From Sphingobacterium sp. ML3W (GTDB taxonomy: Bacteria > Bacteroidota > Bacteroidia > Sphingobacteriales > Sphingobacteriaceae): DNA of 64,000 nt. Positions 8,767 through 18,513 of the stretch are shown here, in pieces (the stretch's first letter is position 1; every line of letters starts with the position of its first letter). The stretch lies in assembly GCF_029542085.1 (NCBI RefSeq), contig NZ_CP107036.1:558001-622000 (forward strand), read 5' to 3'. The notes under the pieces were generated by a model that did not search any database, was not told the DNA's origin, and saw only the letters and a list, made by a program, of their open reading frames with translations. A program made the translations under genes and the position numbers.

Positions 8767-9621
8767 ATGAAGAAGTATCTTTCCTTAGTTTTATTTGCCC
8801 ACAGTGTATTCGCATTGCCATTTGCCCTTATTGGCTTCTTTTTGGCGCTGCATACCACTGAATATGCCTTTTCTTGGAAACTATTACTATTAATGTTATT
8901 GTGCATGGTAACGGCGCGAAATGCAGCGATGGCCTTCAATAGATATTTGGATCGCGATATTGATGCGATCAATCCGAGAACTGCAATGCGGGATATTCCT
9001 GCAGGGAAGATTTCTGCCAAAAATGCGCTGATCTTTACCATCGTCAATTGCTTACTTTTTGTCGTAGCGACTTATTTTATAAATTCCCTGTGCTTTATGT
9101 TATCACCGATTGCACTTTTTGTGGTGCTTTTTTATTCTTATACCAAACGTATCACGCCTTTATGCCATTTGGTATTAGGTGCAGGATTGGGTTTAGCGCC
9201 GATCGGAGCATATCTCGTTATCACGGGGCAATTTGCAACTGTACCTGTCCTATATGGCTTTGCTGTGCTGACCTGGGTGAGTGGTTTTGATATTATTTAT
9301 GCCTTGCAGGATGAAGCTTTTGACCGCGCCAATAAGTTGAACTCTATTCCAGTCTGGTTGGGAACCAAAGGAGCGATGCGGGTATCCGAATGTTTACACA
9401 TGCTGTCTTTTATATTTGTTTTAATACCAGCGTTTTTAATGCCTGTTGGTTGGATTTATTATTTAGGTGTGGTTTTCTATGGTGGACTTTTGATCTATCA
9501 GCATACGCTGTTTTCATCGACAAATTTAAGTCGGGTAAACCGCGATTTTATGACCACCAATGGCTACGCTTCGGTCATCTTTGCGGCCTTTTATCTTTTG
9601 GATATCTGGTTGATAAAATAA
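8767..9621 (+). CDS. UbiA-family polyprenyltransferase
   Basis: An integral membrane enzyme that transfers a polyprenyl chain to an aromatic acceptor in quinone synthesis. The first Asp-rich motif is N58/D62/D66 in NRYLDRDID, and the second is in ALQDEAFDRAN. About eight membrane helices are spread over 284 residues. It resembles the UbiA-like group (annotated as 4-hydroxybenzoate polyprenyltransferase, or MqnP of the futalosine menaquinone route). Bacteroidota usually make menaquinone, so a menaquinone role is more likely than ubiquinone, but that is inference. It ends at a strong palindromic terminator. Confidence 0.88.
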   Translation: MKKYLSLVLFAHSVFALPFALIGFFLALHTTEYAFSWKLLLLMLLCMVTARNAAMAFNRYLDRDIDAINPRTAMRDIPAGKISAKNALIFTIVNCLLFVVATYFINSLCFMLSPIALFVVLFYSYTKRITPLCHLVLGAGLGLAPIGAYLVITGQFATVPVLYGFAVLTWVSGFDIIYALQDEAFDRANKLNSIPVWLGTKGAMRVSECLHMLSFIFVLIPAFLMPVGWIYYLGVVFYGGLLIYQHTLFSSTNLSRVNRDFMTTNGYASVIFAAFYLLDIWLIK

Positions 9622-9633
9622 ACGTTTTAGCAT

Positions 9634-9677
9634 AAAATAAGAAAGGCTTTAGGAATTCCTAAAGCCTTTCTTATTTT
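9634..9677 (+). terminator. Palindromic terminator of the UbiA gene
   Basis: A perfect 44-bp palindrome centred on GAATTC at 9653-9658 forms a long stem ending in a T-rich run. The T-run overlaps a TATTTTTG -7 element (9672-9679) for the next gene. Confidence 0.88.
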
Positions 9678-9679
9678 TG
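9672..9679 (+). promoter_or_regulatory. -7 element inside terminator tail
   Basis: TATTTTTG fits TAnnTTTG and lies 13 bases before the start at 9693. No clear -33 TTTG is seen, and the region upstream is the terminator stem. Confidence 0.35.
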
Positions 9680-9692
9680 TGTCTAATCCAAT

Positions 9693-11448
<1,756 letters not shown>

Positions 11449-11486
11449 TAAGGTATTGATTTTGTGTAAATCAATACCTTATTTTT
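11449..11486 (+). terminator. Intrinsic terminator after PNGase F-like gene
   Basis: A 13-14 bp stem, AAGGTATTGATTT with AAATCAATACCTT, has a five-base loop and is followed by ATTTTTT. The convergent Lrp gene ends nearby, so it may act on both strands. Confidence 0.88.
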
Positions 11487-11503
11487 TAGATCGAATCTGC
11501 TAA

Positions 11504-11962
11504 TTACAAGGGATAGGCGGTTTCACTCTTTGTCTCCGATAACACAAAATAAGTCTGTACCGTATTGACTTGCGGTAATACAGCAAGGCGATGTCTTAAG
11601 AAGATATGATAGGCATCCATGTCTTTGGTGGCAATACGCAACATGAAATCATAAGACCCCGCCATCTGATAGCATTCCATGACTTCAGGAAATTTAGCCA
11701 CTTCTTTTTCAAATTCATTCAGCACCTCGAAGGTGTGTGCTTTGAGGAATACCTGCGAAAACGAAATTAATCCGATACCGATTTTATGCCGATCCAAGAT
11801 TGCCACAGTTTTCTTGATATAGCCTAGTCTTTTTAATTTTTTTACCCTTTCGTGTACTGCTGCAATTGATTTATTCAATTCGAAAGACAGTTCTTTATTA
11901 CTTAGTGAAGCATCTTGCTGTAATAAGCGTAGCAGTTTTAAATCAATTTCATCTAATTCCAT
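11504..11962 (-). CDS. Lrp/AsnC-family transcriptional regulator
   Basis: A 152-residue regulator with an N-terminal winged helix-turn-helix (DLKLLRLLQQDASLSNKELS through LKRLGYIK) and a C-terminal RAM ligand-binding domain (about residues 65-150). The family senses amino acids and forms octamers. It is divergent from a cysteine synthase gene across a 161-base AT-rich gap, which suggests that it controls that gene in response to an amino acid. This is inferred from position alone. Confidence 0.92.
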   Translation of the reverse strand: MELDEIDLKLLRLLQQDASLSNKELSFELNKSIAAVHERVKKLKRLGYIKKTVAILDRHKIGIGLISFSQVFLKAHTFEVLNEFEKEVAKFPEVMECYQMAGSYDFMLRIATKDMDAYHIFLRHRLAVLPQVNTVQTYFVLSETKSETAYPL

Positions 11963-12123
11963 AATCTGAATATTTTCGGTGTTGCTGTAAAATTACAATG
12001 TTTGAATGGATATTTTATTGTTATTTGTGTGTTTTTATTTAATTTTTCTTGAAATTATAGTCATCTATTGAATAATATCTTGTTATTGGTCAATTTTGCA
12101 ACAGAATAATCATTTATATAAAA

Positions 12124-13191
12124 ATGGCTGAACAAGAATTACTAAGTGCGTGCTTATCACCGGCATTGGACAAAAGATTTAAGCATTTGTGGAGATTGGT
12201 TGGAAACACACCAATGTTGGAATTGCAGTATACCTACAAAGGTAAGCCAGGCCGGGTATTTGTAAAATGTGAGAATTACAATTTAACAGGTAGTATCAAA
12301 GACAGAATGGCTTTGTACATCTTGTATAAAGCATATATGAATTGCCAGATTAGACCAACGGATGTTGTTATCGAAGCTACAAGTGGGAATACTGGAATTG
12401 CCTTCTCAGCAATCGGTAAGGCTTTGGGGCATCAGGTGAAGATTATTATGCCGAATTGGTTGAGTAAAGAGCGTACCGATATTATCCGTAGTATGGGTGC
12501 CGATATTCAGTTGATCAGCAAAGAAGAGGGTGGCTTTTTGGGTAGTATTCGTTTGAGTAAAGAGCTTGCTGCTGCAGGTGGGGTTTTTCTGCCACGACAG
12601 TTCGAAAATCAATATAACGCAGAGGCACACGAAAAAACGACTGGTTACGAAATTGTTAAACAATTGGAGGAGCAGGGTTTGGTAGCTGATGCCTTTGTAG
12701 CCGGTGTGGGAACAGGCGGAACTGTTATGGGGGTAGGACGTAGTTTACGGAAAGCAAATCCAAACGTTCGCGTACATCCTTTGGAGCCTGCTGAGAGCCC
12801 AACGTTGACGACAGGACATAAAGTAGGTTCACATCGTATTCAAGGTATATCTGATGAATTTATACCCGCTATTGTTGATCTGAATGAATTGGATGAGGTC
12901 GTTTGTGCCAATGATGGCGATTCGATCATTATGGCGCAGAAATTATCAAGGCAATTGGGACTTGCCGTTGGGATTTCTTCGGGCGCAAATGTTATTGGTG
13001 CGATTAAGTTACAGCAGGAGCTAGGGGATGATGCAGTCGTCGTTACGCTACTATGTGATGATAATAAAAAATATTTAAGCACAGATTTGGTTAAGAAAGA
13101 ACCTGTTAAACCGGGATATCTATCCAGTGATGTTGATTTTCTGGGCTTTCAACCGATATGTAGACTACCAAATCCTGTATTTGGAGCCTAA
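12124..13191 (+). CDS. PLP-dependent cysteine synthase family protein
   Basis: A beta-family pyridoxal-phosphate enzyme that would make cysteine from O-acetylserine (or a related activated serine) and sulfide. The PLP lysine is K59 in TGSIKDRM, the substrate loop is TSGNTG, and the phosphate-binding Gly-rich loop is [12 protein letters not shown]. At 355 residues it is longer than CysK or CysM (about 300), with a C-terminal tail of about 40 residues ([20 protein letters not shown]). No heme-binding N-terminal domain is seen, so cystathionine beta-synthase is less likely. The divergent neighbour is an Lrp-type regulator. It ends at a terminator. Confidence 0.88.
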   Translation: MAEQELLSACLSPALDKRFKHLWRLVGNTPMLELQYTYKGKPGRVFVKCENYNLTGSIKDRMALYILYKAYMNCQIRPTDVVIEATSGNTGIAFSAIGKALGHQVKIIMPNWLSKERTDIIRSMGADIQLISKEEGGFLGSIRLSKELAAAGGVFLPRQFENQYNAEAHEKTTGYEIVKQLEEQGLVADAFVAGVGTGGTVMGVGRSLRKANPNVRVHPLEPAESPTLTTGHKVGSHRIQGISDEFIPAIVDLNELDEVVCANDGDSIIMAQKLSRQLGLAVGISSGANVIGAIKLQQELGDDAVVVTLLCDDNKKYLSTDLVKKEPVKPGYLSSDVDFLGFQPICRLPNPVFGA

Positions 13192-13219
13192 TAAGATTTA
13201 GTTTCATATGTTTATAGTT

Positions 13220-13250
13220 AACTCGGGGAGTGTCATACTCCTCGGGTTTT
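13220..13250 (+). terminator. Intrinsic terminator of the cysteine synthase gene
   Basis: A 12-bp stem, AACTCGGGGAGT with ACTCCTCGGGTT (two G-U pairs), is followed by a short T-rich tail. Confidence 0.75.
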
Positions 13251-13314
13251 ATTTACATCGGAACGATAAATAGGTCTCAAAGCAAATAAATTATGAAAAA
13301 CACATTATACGCTG

Positions 13315-14994
13315 ATGAAAACTAATTTTAAACTATTAACCCTTTTATTCCTGCTTATTCTTCCTCTTGCTATGTTTGCACAGCAGGACAGCACGGCTAA
13401 TATGGAAGGTGTCGAATTTACGGATGGTACAATCAGTCCAGATTCATTATCATTCGAAGAGTCACCAGACACGGTGACAGCAAGTGTTGATTCCAGCAAA
13501 ACGGTCGCTGCGACCGCTAAGGTGGGAGATTCTGCTGAAAACGGTAAAAAATCGCTTTGGAGTATTTTCATTGCGGGCTTGGTTGGGGGCTTTGCGGCCT
13601 TATTGATGCCATGTATATTTCCGATGCTTCCTTTGACGGTGAGCTTCTTCACCAAGCAATCTGGTAGTCGCGCCAGTGGTATCAGCAAGGCCTTGTTATA
13701 TGGCCTCTTTATTATCGTGATCTATGTTGCTTTGGGGATGATTATTACCATTGCATTTGGTTCTGATGCACTCAACGCACTTTCAACCAATGGAATTTTT
13801 AATTTTATCTTCTTCTTACTGTTAGTGGTATTTGCTGCATCTTTTTTCGGTGCATTCGAAATAACTTTGCCGAGTTCCTTTGTCAATAAAATGGATGCCA
13901 AATCGGATAAAGGAGGGCTTATCGGTCTATTTTTTATGGCATTTAGTTTATCGTTGGTATCGTTTTCCTGTACGGGTCCGATCATCGGAACCCTGTTGGT
14001 GGAAGCGGCTTCAAAAGGTGAACGATTGGGCCCAGCCATTGGTATGTTAGGATTCTCTATCGCTTTGGCAATTCCTTTTGGGTTATTTGCGATGTTTCCA
14101 TCGATGCTTAAATCACTACCCAAGTCGGGTGGTTGGTTGAACAGTGTTAAAGTAGTACTTGGATTTTTAGAACTGGCGCTAGCCTTGAAATTCTTGTCAA
14201 ATGTAGATTTGGCTTACCATTGGAATTGGTTAGACAGAGAGGTGTTTCTGTCGCTATGGATTGTGGTATTTGGTTTGATGGGGCTTTATCTGATTGGTAA
14301 GATCAAGTTTTCTCATGATAGTGATCTTAAATTTCTGTCCGTTCCTAGAACGATATTGGCTATTGTTGTTTTCTCTTTTGTTGTGTATATGATTCCGGGC
14401 TTATGGGGTGCGCCTTTGAAGTCTATTTCAGCCTTTTTACCGCCATCGGCAACCCAAGATTTTGATTTATCTACCGGGGTTGGAAGTAGTTCCGCGGCAC
14501 ATACGGATGGAAAAGTTAAAAAATATGCAGAGATATTCCATGGGCGTGGTACACCAAAAGGCTTTGATCCTTATTATGATTACGATCAGGCTCTAGCAAC
14601 AGCAAAGGAACTCAACAAACCCGTTTTGATTGACTTTACTGGATGGAATTGTGTCAACTGCCGTAAAATGGAATCAAACGTATGGACTGATCCTGCGGTA
14701 GCCAAATTGTTGAAAGAAGAATTTGTTATGGCAGAGTTATTCGTGGATGATAAAACTGAATTGCCTGCCAATGAGCAATTTGTTTCCAAGTATAGTAATA
14801 AAAAAATAAAGACTATTGGAAATAAAAATAGTGATTTTCAAGCTTCTGCATTCAATAGCAATTCGCAACCATTGTATGTAATCGTTGACCCAAATGGCCA
14901 GGTAATGGTTCCTCAAAGTGGCGCAAATTACAATGTTGAGCAATACAAGGCATTTCTACAGAGCGGTGTAGATGCTTTTAAAAAGAAAAACTAA
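13315..14994 (+). CDS. DsbD/ScsB-like thiol:disulfide transporter
   Basis: An inner-membrane protein that carries electrons from cytoplasmic thioredoxin to the periplasm for disulfide reduction. It has a signal peptide (ending AMFAQ), a short acidic Ser/Thr-rich linker (about residues 23-75), a DsbD/CcdA-type transmembrane domain of about eight helices (about 80-370) with Cys in LMPCIFPMLP and SFSCTGPIIG, and a C-terminal thioredoxin-like domain with the CxxC pair C446/C449 (WNCVNCRKM). The N-terminal DsbD-alpha immunoglobulin-like domain is missing, as in shorter Bacteroidota forms. The ATG at 13315 is the only start giving the signal peptide. Confidence 0.9.
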   Translation: MKTNFKLLTLLFLLILPLAMFAQQDSTANMEGVEFTDGTISPDSLSFEESPDTVTASVDSSKTVAATAKVGDSAENGKKSLWSIFIAGLVGGFAALLMPCIFPMLPLTVSFFTKQSGSRASGISKALLYGLFIIVIYVALGMIITIAFGSDALNALSTNGIFNFIFFLLLVVFAASFFGAFEITLPSSFVNKMDAKSDKGGLIGLFFMAFSLSLVSFSCTGPIIGTLLVEAASKGERLGPAIGMLGFSIALAIPFGLFAMFPSMLKSLPKSGGWLNSVKVVLGFLELALALKFLSNVDLAYHWNWLDREVFLSLWIVVFGLMGLYLIGKIKFSHDSDLKFLSVPRTILAIVVFSFVVYMIPGLWGAPLKSISAFLPPSATQDFDLSTGVGSSSAAHTDGKVKKYAEIFHGRGTPKGFDPYYDYDQALATAKELNKPVLIDFTGWNCVNCRKMESNVWTDPAVAKLLKEEFVMAELFVDDKTELPANEQFVSKYSNKKIKTIGNKNSDFQASAFNSNSQPLYVIVDPNGQVMVPQSGANYNVEQYKAFLQSGVDAFKKKN

Positions 14995-15015
14995 CCATCG
15001 TCATATTCTAATTTT

Positions 15016-15050
15016 ATCCTCCTCGCTGTTTGCAAGGGGGATTTTTTTTG
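15016..15050 (+). terminator. Intrinsic terminator of the DsbD-like gene
   Basis: ATCCTCCT (15016-15023) pairs with AGGGGGAT (15035-15042, one G-U), followed by eight T. Confidence 0.78.
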
Positions 15051-15202
15051 CTTTTGGTCAGGCTTCGTAACTTTTTTGTTCGGCATAGAAATCTCTTCCT
15101 GTCGTTTTCAGTCCTATGGGGGATTTATTTGGATCCACAAGATCGGCTGATATAAGATTCGGGATTGCTTCGTATCATGTTCGGCTGTAGCTAGATCAGA
15201 AG

Positions 15203-15535
15203 CAGACTCAGAACAGACTTAGCGCAGATGTCAACCAAGAATTGCCTGGTCAACATCTGATGAATACTTGGTTCAAGTTTGGCGACGTTCGAAAGCTATA
15301 CGAATAAGATCCGAAAAGAATCTAAATAAAATACACACATCTGTTCTATCGTATTAGTGATTTCGCAGCCTATAATATAGCTTACAGAGCCGCTCGGTGC
15401 AAGACCGAAGTGTTGTCGAAGATGCCTGACTGTTGGTACAGCTATCTCTATGTGCAGTCGAATAGTTCGCGAAAGCCTCCCGAACAACTGTGCACGTAGG
15501 GTTGAAGAACACTCGAATAGGAGCAGTAGGATGTA
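15203..15535. repeat. Degenerate intergenic array with 11-bp phasing
   Basis: The gap 15051-15544 has no convincing gene. Much of it can be cut into 11-base blocks that begin alike. Blocks from 15203, 15214 and 15225 begin CAGACT, CAGACT and CAGATG. Blocks from 15247 to 15280 begin TGG or TGA. Blocks from 15291, 15302 and 15313 begin GAAA, GAAT and GAAA. GAA recurs at 15460, 15471, 15482, 15504 and 15515. Two in-frame blocks begin GAAG at 15407 and 15418. The phase shifts between sub-blocks. The function is unknown. I see nothing else in 15051-15202. Confidence 0.55.
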
Positions 15536-15544
15536 TTTAATAGA

Positions 15545-15585
15545 CCAAAAAGAGGCCCTGTCATTCTCTCAATCGACAGGGCCTC
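15545..15585 (-). terminator. Terminator of the DUF5686 gene
   Basis: An 11-bp GC-rich stem, GAGGCCCTGTC (15552-15562) with GACAGGGCCTC (15575-15585), is followed on the minus strand by CTTTTT. Confidence 0.88.
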
Positions 15586-15614
15586 AAAATTATAATATAA
15601 ATTTACGGAAACTC

Positions 15615-18212
15615 TTAGAAATCAAATCTGACTCTGGCGCGGATCCCCCAAGCTGGAGCATCCACATGGTCAAGATAGTTCAGACGTTTGACGTAGTCTA
15701 CACGTAAAATCTTAAAGATGTTAGATAAACCGATACTGGCCTCCATATAAGGTTCAGAGCCGAATGTATATGAACTTTGAATTTGGTCTGCATTGCGTTG
15801 CCATGCAAACACTTTAGAGCCATAATTTGGATCGTCTGGATCATTTTCTTTGCGAAGACCACCATAGACACCTTTGAAACTAAAGACCTCACGTAATTTA
15901 AGCTTTTTGATTAATGGGATCTTGTTTAATAGGAAACCATTCATGTAATACTGGACATTGATAGAGGCGTTATGGTCACTGACAAATTCCAGAAAATTCA
16001 TTAAGTTGTATGAGTTTAACTGATACGCATAGGTCTGGTTTGCACGATGGATCGTTAAGAAAGGAAATGGAATCTCTTTTCCTGCGATATAATTTCCTTC
16101 CGCTGTGACATCTGCAAAGCCAAACTGGCTTAAATAAAAGCGTTTGAACGCACCTACATTAAAACTATGATAATTATATTCTCCCTTTGCCAACCCCTTT
16201 ATTCCTGCTGTATAATTGAACGTGAATATCGGGTATTGATTGAAAATCGGTGTACGGTAGATTTTGCCCTGATAAAATTCCTCATGTGGTGCATATCTAA
16301 CGTTTACAGATAATTCTGTCGAATTTAATTCGTTGAATAACTTGTTTTGTCCATTTTCATCCAGCATCTGATAGGTCAAACTACCAGCAGGAGACTGTTT
16401 GTTGATATTAAACCCAGCACCAATTGCCAAATGGTTCAGGAATTCTTTTTTATACTCCAGTCCGTAGTTTGTCTCGTAGATATACCGGTCATTATCACCG
16501 CGTTTGAATGATAATAAAAAGTTGTCCTCCTGAATAAATTCGAGCTTTTGTCCCGGAATCTTGGTGTCTTTTTTGTACGAAGCCCTGATATAGTGCATTG
16601 GGAAGGAGTACACTGACTTATTGTTAAAGGCATAGGTACCACTGAAAAAGTACTTCCATTTCTGATCCTTGAATCCATAGGCCGCGTAGCTCTCTGCATA
16701 GAAACGTTTGCTCAATGACTCTGTTGTACGACCACCGACACGTAAACGAAAACCTTCAACTGGGTTGAAGCTATAGAACGTGTTCACAGGGCCGATTTCA
16801 ACCGGACCAGCTTGTTTATAGCCCGAGAGAAGTAGCGCCGCAATATCCATAAAGGTTCTGAACGAAGGTATTTTTTGTAGCGTGTCAATATTGTGATAAA
16901 TATTCAATTCATTCTGAGCCAAGGCCAATGGGCGTTGTGTTTCAAATAACGATTTGGTTGCTTTCTTATTTTCTATATTGTAAGCAATAACTGTAGAAGG
17001 ACCATCGTAAATACTATCTGCTTGCTGAATACCAACTTTATAATTATTGTAGTCGACTGTCCGGCTTCCCCGGATTCCCATTCCTTTTTCAGTTAATGAA
17101 AAATCAATTCCTAAAGTACTGGTTTTTAGGTAAAATCTGTTCTTGTTATCTTTCTCAAATTTGAGCTGAACCTGAAGATCGCGCACAAAATTTAGATTGA
17201 TATCATCGGCAACAGTCATATTAGCACCCTGGACTGCATAATTACCATCCAACGTGACATAAAGCTGCCCCTTAAATAACATGTCTGCTTTATTGCGGGG
17301 AACGAAGCTCAGCTCAACCAACCATGGTTGAGAAGTCTTAATGGTATCGGTAATGAAAAATTTATAAAATGTAGGGGCAGAGTTTGCTATTGGACTCAAA
17401 AACTGATTTGTTACCAATGAGATATTATTATCATAGATATCAACTTGTTCGTAGAGTTTGTTAAAGTAGGCTGCTAGACCATCGTTATCGATAAATTTGG
17501 GGTCAAACTGTGCCCGTTGATCGCCAAGTATATACTGCTTGGTCTTACTTGGATCTTTACGGTAGTACACTTTGGACATTTTCTCTTCGATAAAAGCCGG
17601 TAACACATATTTATTTGCTGTTTTGGCCGAATCGTCCGTTTCAAAAAGAAATTGATAGTTTTTAAAGATCTTCTTGTTGACAAATTTCTCAGAAAGATTG
17701 CTTAATCCCAAAGACATCTTCTCGTATTGATCAAATTCGGCGTATTGCTGTCCCGATAGGCGATTTTTCTCTTTATTTTCGATAACCTTACGGATCAGGG
17801 CAACCGCAGGATTGTCTTTGTTGCTATATTTTTTCTTCTTTGCTTTGACAACAACCTCTTCCAGCATATTGTCCTGTGCATCCATCAGAATTTCCTTTGA
17901 CTGTACAGCATCATTGGTTACGAAAGCATCCTTATTGTCATAACCGACATAACTCGCTCTGATTTTGACATAAGATGTCGGAAACACCAGTCTAAACTCT
18001 CCATTTGCGTTGGTCGACGTAGAAGTTCCTGCTGCGGAAGGCGCACCTACTACAGCCACGGTAGCGTAAGCGATGGGTGTCTTTGTCTTTGCGTCTTTGA
18101 CCGTGCCCGTAACCGTTTTGGTTTGAGCAAAGGCCATGGACACTGATAGCAGAAATGTTATCGAGAAAAAGAGTTTAGTTATGAAGGTTTTTGTGTTTAT
18201 TTTAGCTTCCAT
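15615..18212 (-). CDS. DUF5686 / carboxypeptidase-like-domain outer-membrane protein
   Basis: An 865-residue exported protein. A signal peptide (ending VSMAFAQ) is followed by a carboxypeptidase-regulatory-like domain (VTGTVKDAKTKTPIAYATV, about residues 35-120) and then a long beta-rich region typical of DUF5686, probably an outer-membrane barrel, ending in the C-terminal aromatic RVRFDF. The function is unknown in the family. The ATG at 18212 (MEAKINTK) is chosen because the longer frame begins with TTG and spoils the signal peptide. It has a strong terminator and looks monocistronic. The upstream gap 18213-18513 is AT-rich, with only a 12-bp palindrome (GCAAATATTTGC, 18473-18484) standing out. 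Confidence 0.85.
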   Translation of the reverse strand: MEAKINTKTFITKLFFSITFLLSVSMAFAQTKTVTGTVKDAKTKTPIAYATVAVVGAPSAAGTSTSTNANGEFRLVFPTSYVKIRASYVGYDNKDAFVTNDAVQSKEILMDAQDNMLEEVVVKAKKKKYSNKDNPAVALIRKVIENKEKNRLSGQQYAEFDQYEKMSLGLSNLSEKFVNKKIFKNYQFLFETDDSAKTANKYVLPAFIEEKMSKVYYRKDPSKTKQYILGDQRAQFDPKFIDNDGLAAYFNKLYEQVDIYDNNISLVTNQFLSPIANSAPTFYKFFITDTIKTSQPWLVELSFVPRNKADMLFKGQLYVTLDGNYAVQGANMTVADDINLNFVRDLQVQLKFEKDNKNRFYLKTSTLGIDFSLTEKGMGIRGSRTVDYNNYKVGIQQADSIYDGPSTVIAYNIENKKATKSLFETQRPLALAQNELNIYHNIDTLQKIPSFRTFMDIAALLLSGYKQAGPVEIGPVNTFYSFNPVEGFRLRVGGRTTESLSKRFYAESYAAYGFKDQKWKYFFSGTYAFNNKSVYSFPMHYIRASYKKDTKIPGQKLEFIQEDNFLLSFKRGDNDRYIYETNYGLEYKKEFLNHLAIGAGFNINKQSPAGSLTYQMLDENGQNKLFNELNSTELSVNVRYAPHEEFYQGKIYRTPIFNQYPIFTFNYTAGIKGLAKGEYNYHSFNVGAFKRFYLSQFGFADVTAEGNYIAGKEIPFPFLTIHRANQTYAYQLNSYNLMNFLEFVSDHNASINVQYYMNGFLLNKIPLIKKLKLREVFSFKGVYGGLRKENDPDDPNYGSKVFAWQRNADQIQSSYTFGSEPYMEASIGLSNIFKILRVDYVKRLNYLDHVDAPAWGIRARVRFDF

Positions 18213-18513
18213 TATATTGCTATAATCTTGAAAATTCAAAATTGTTTTGTTGTTTTTACTTTATTTCTGACTTTATAAGTATTAAAATCAAAAAATCAGT
18301 GAACAAAGGAAGCAAAAAATTAAGAATATTTAAAATTTTATTGTAATGTAATAAAGGAAATGTACTTATTTCTTTTTGGGTTTAAATGGTTGTTTTTCAG
18401 TTGTTTGTCTTAAATTATTGATTTAGGTCAATAAATTATCATCCACATTTTGACTTCACGATGATTTTCCGAGCAAATATTTGCTGACTTTTGTAACGAT
18501 ATAGTCAATCGCG

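Noticed and set aside
13293..13325. Ten-codon upstream frame (MKNTLYADEN) overlapping the DsbD-like start
   Set aside because: It may be a leader peptide, but it has no Cys or codon run typical of attenuation and nothing supports its translation.
15296..15487. 63-codon minus-strand frame in the gap before the DUF5686 gene
   Set aside because: It lies wholly in the 11-bp-phased repeat region, has no family likeness, and its codons follow the repeat.
18473..18484. GCAAATATTTGC palindrome downstream of the RluA gene
   Set aside because: A 12-bp AT-rich palindrome can arise by chance in this AT-rich gap. It is single and has no T-run, so no function is claimed.
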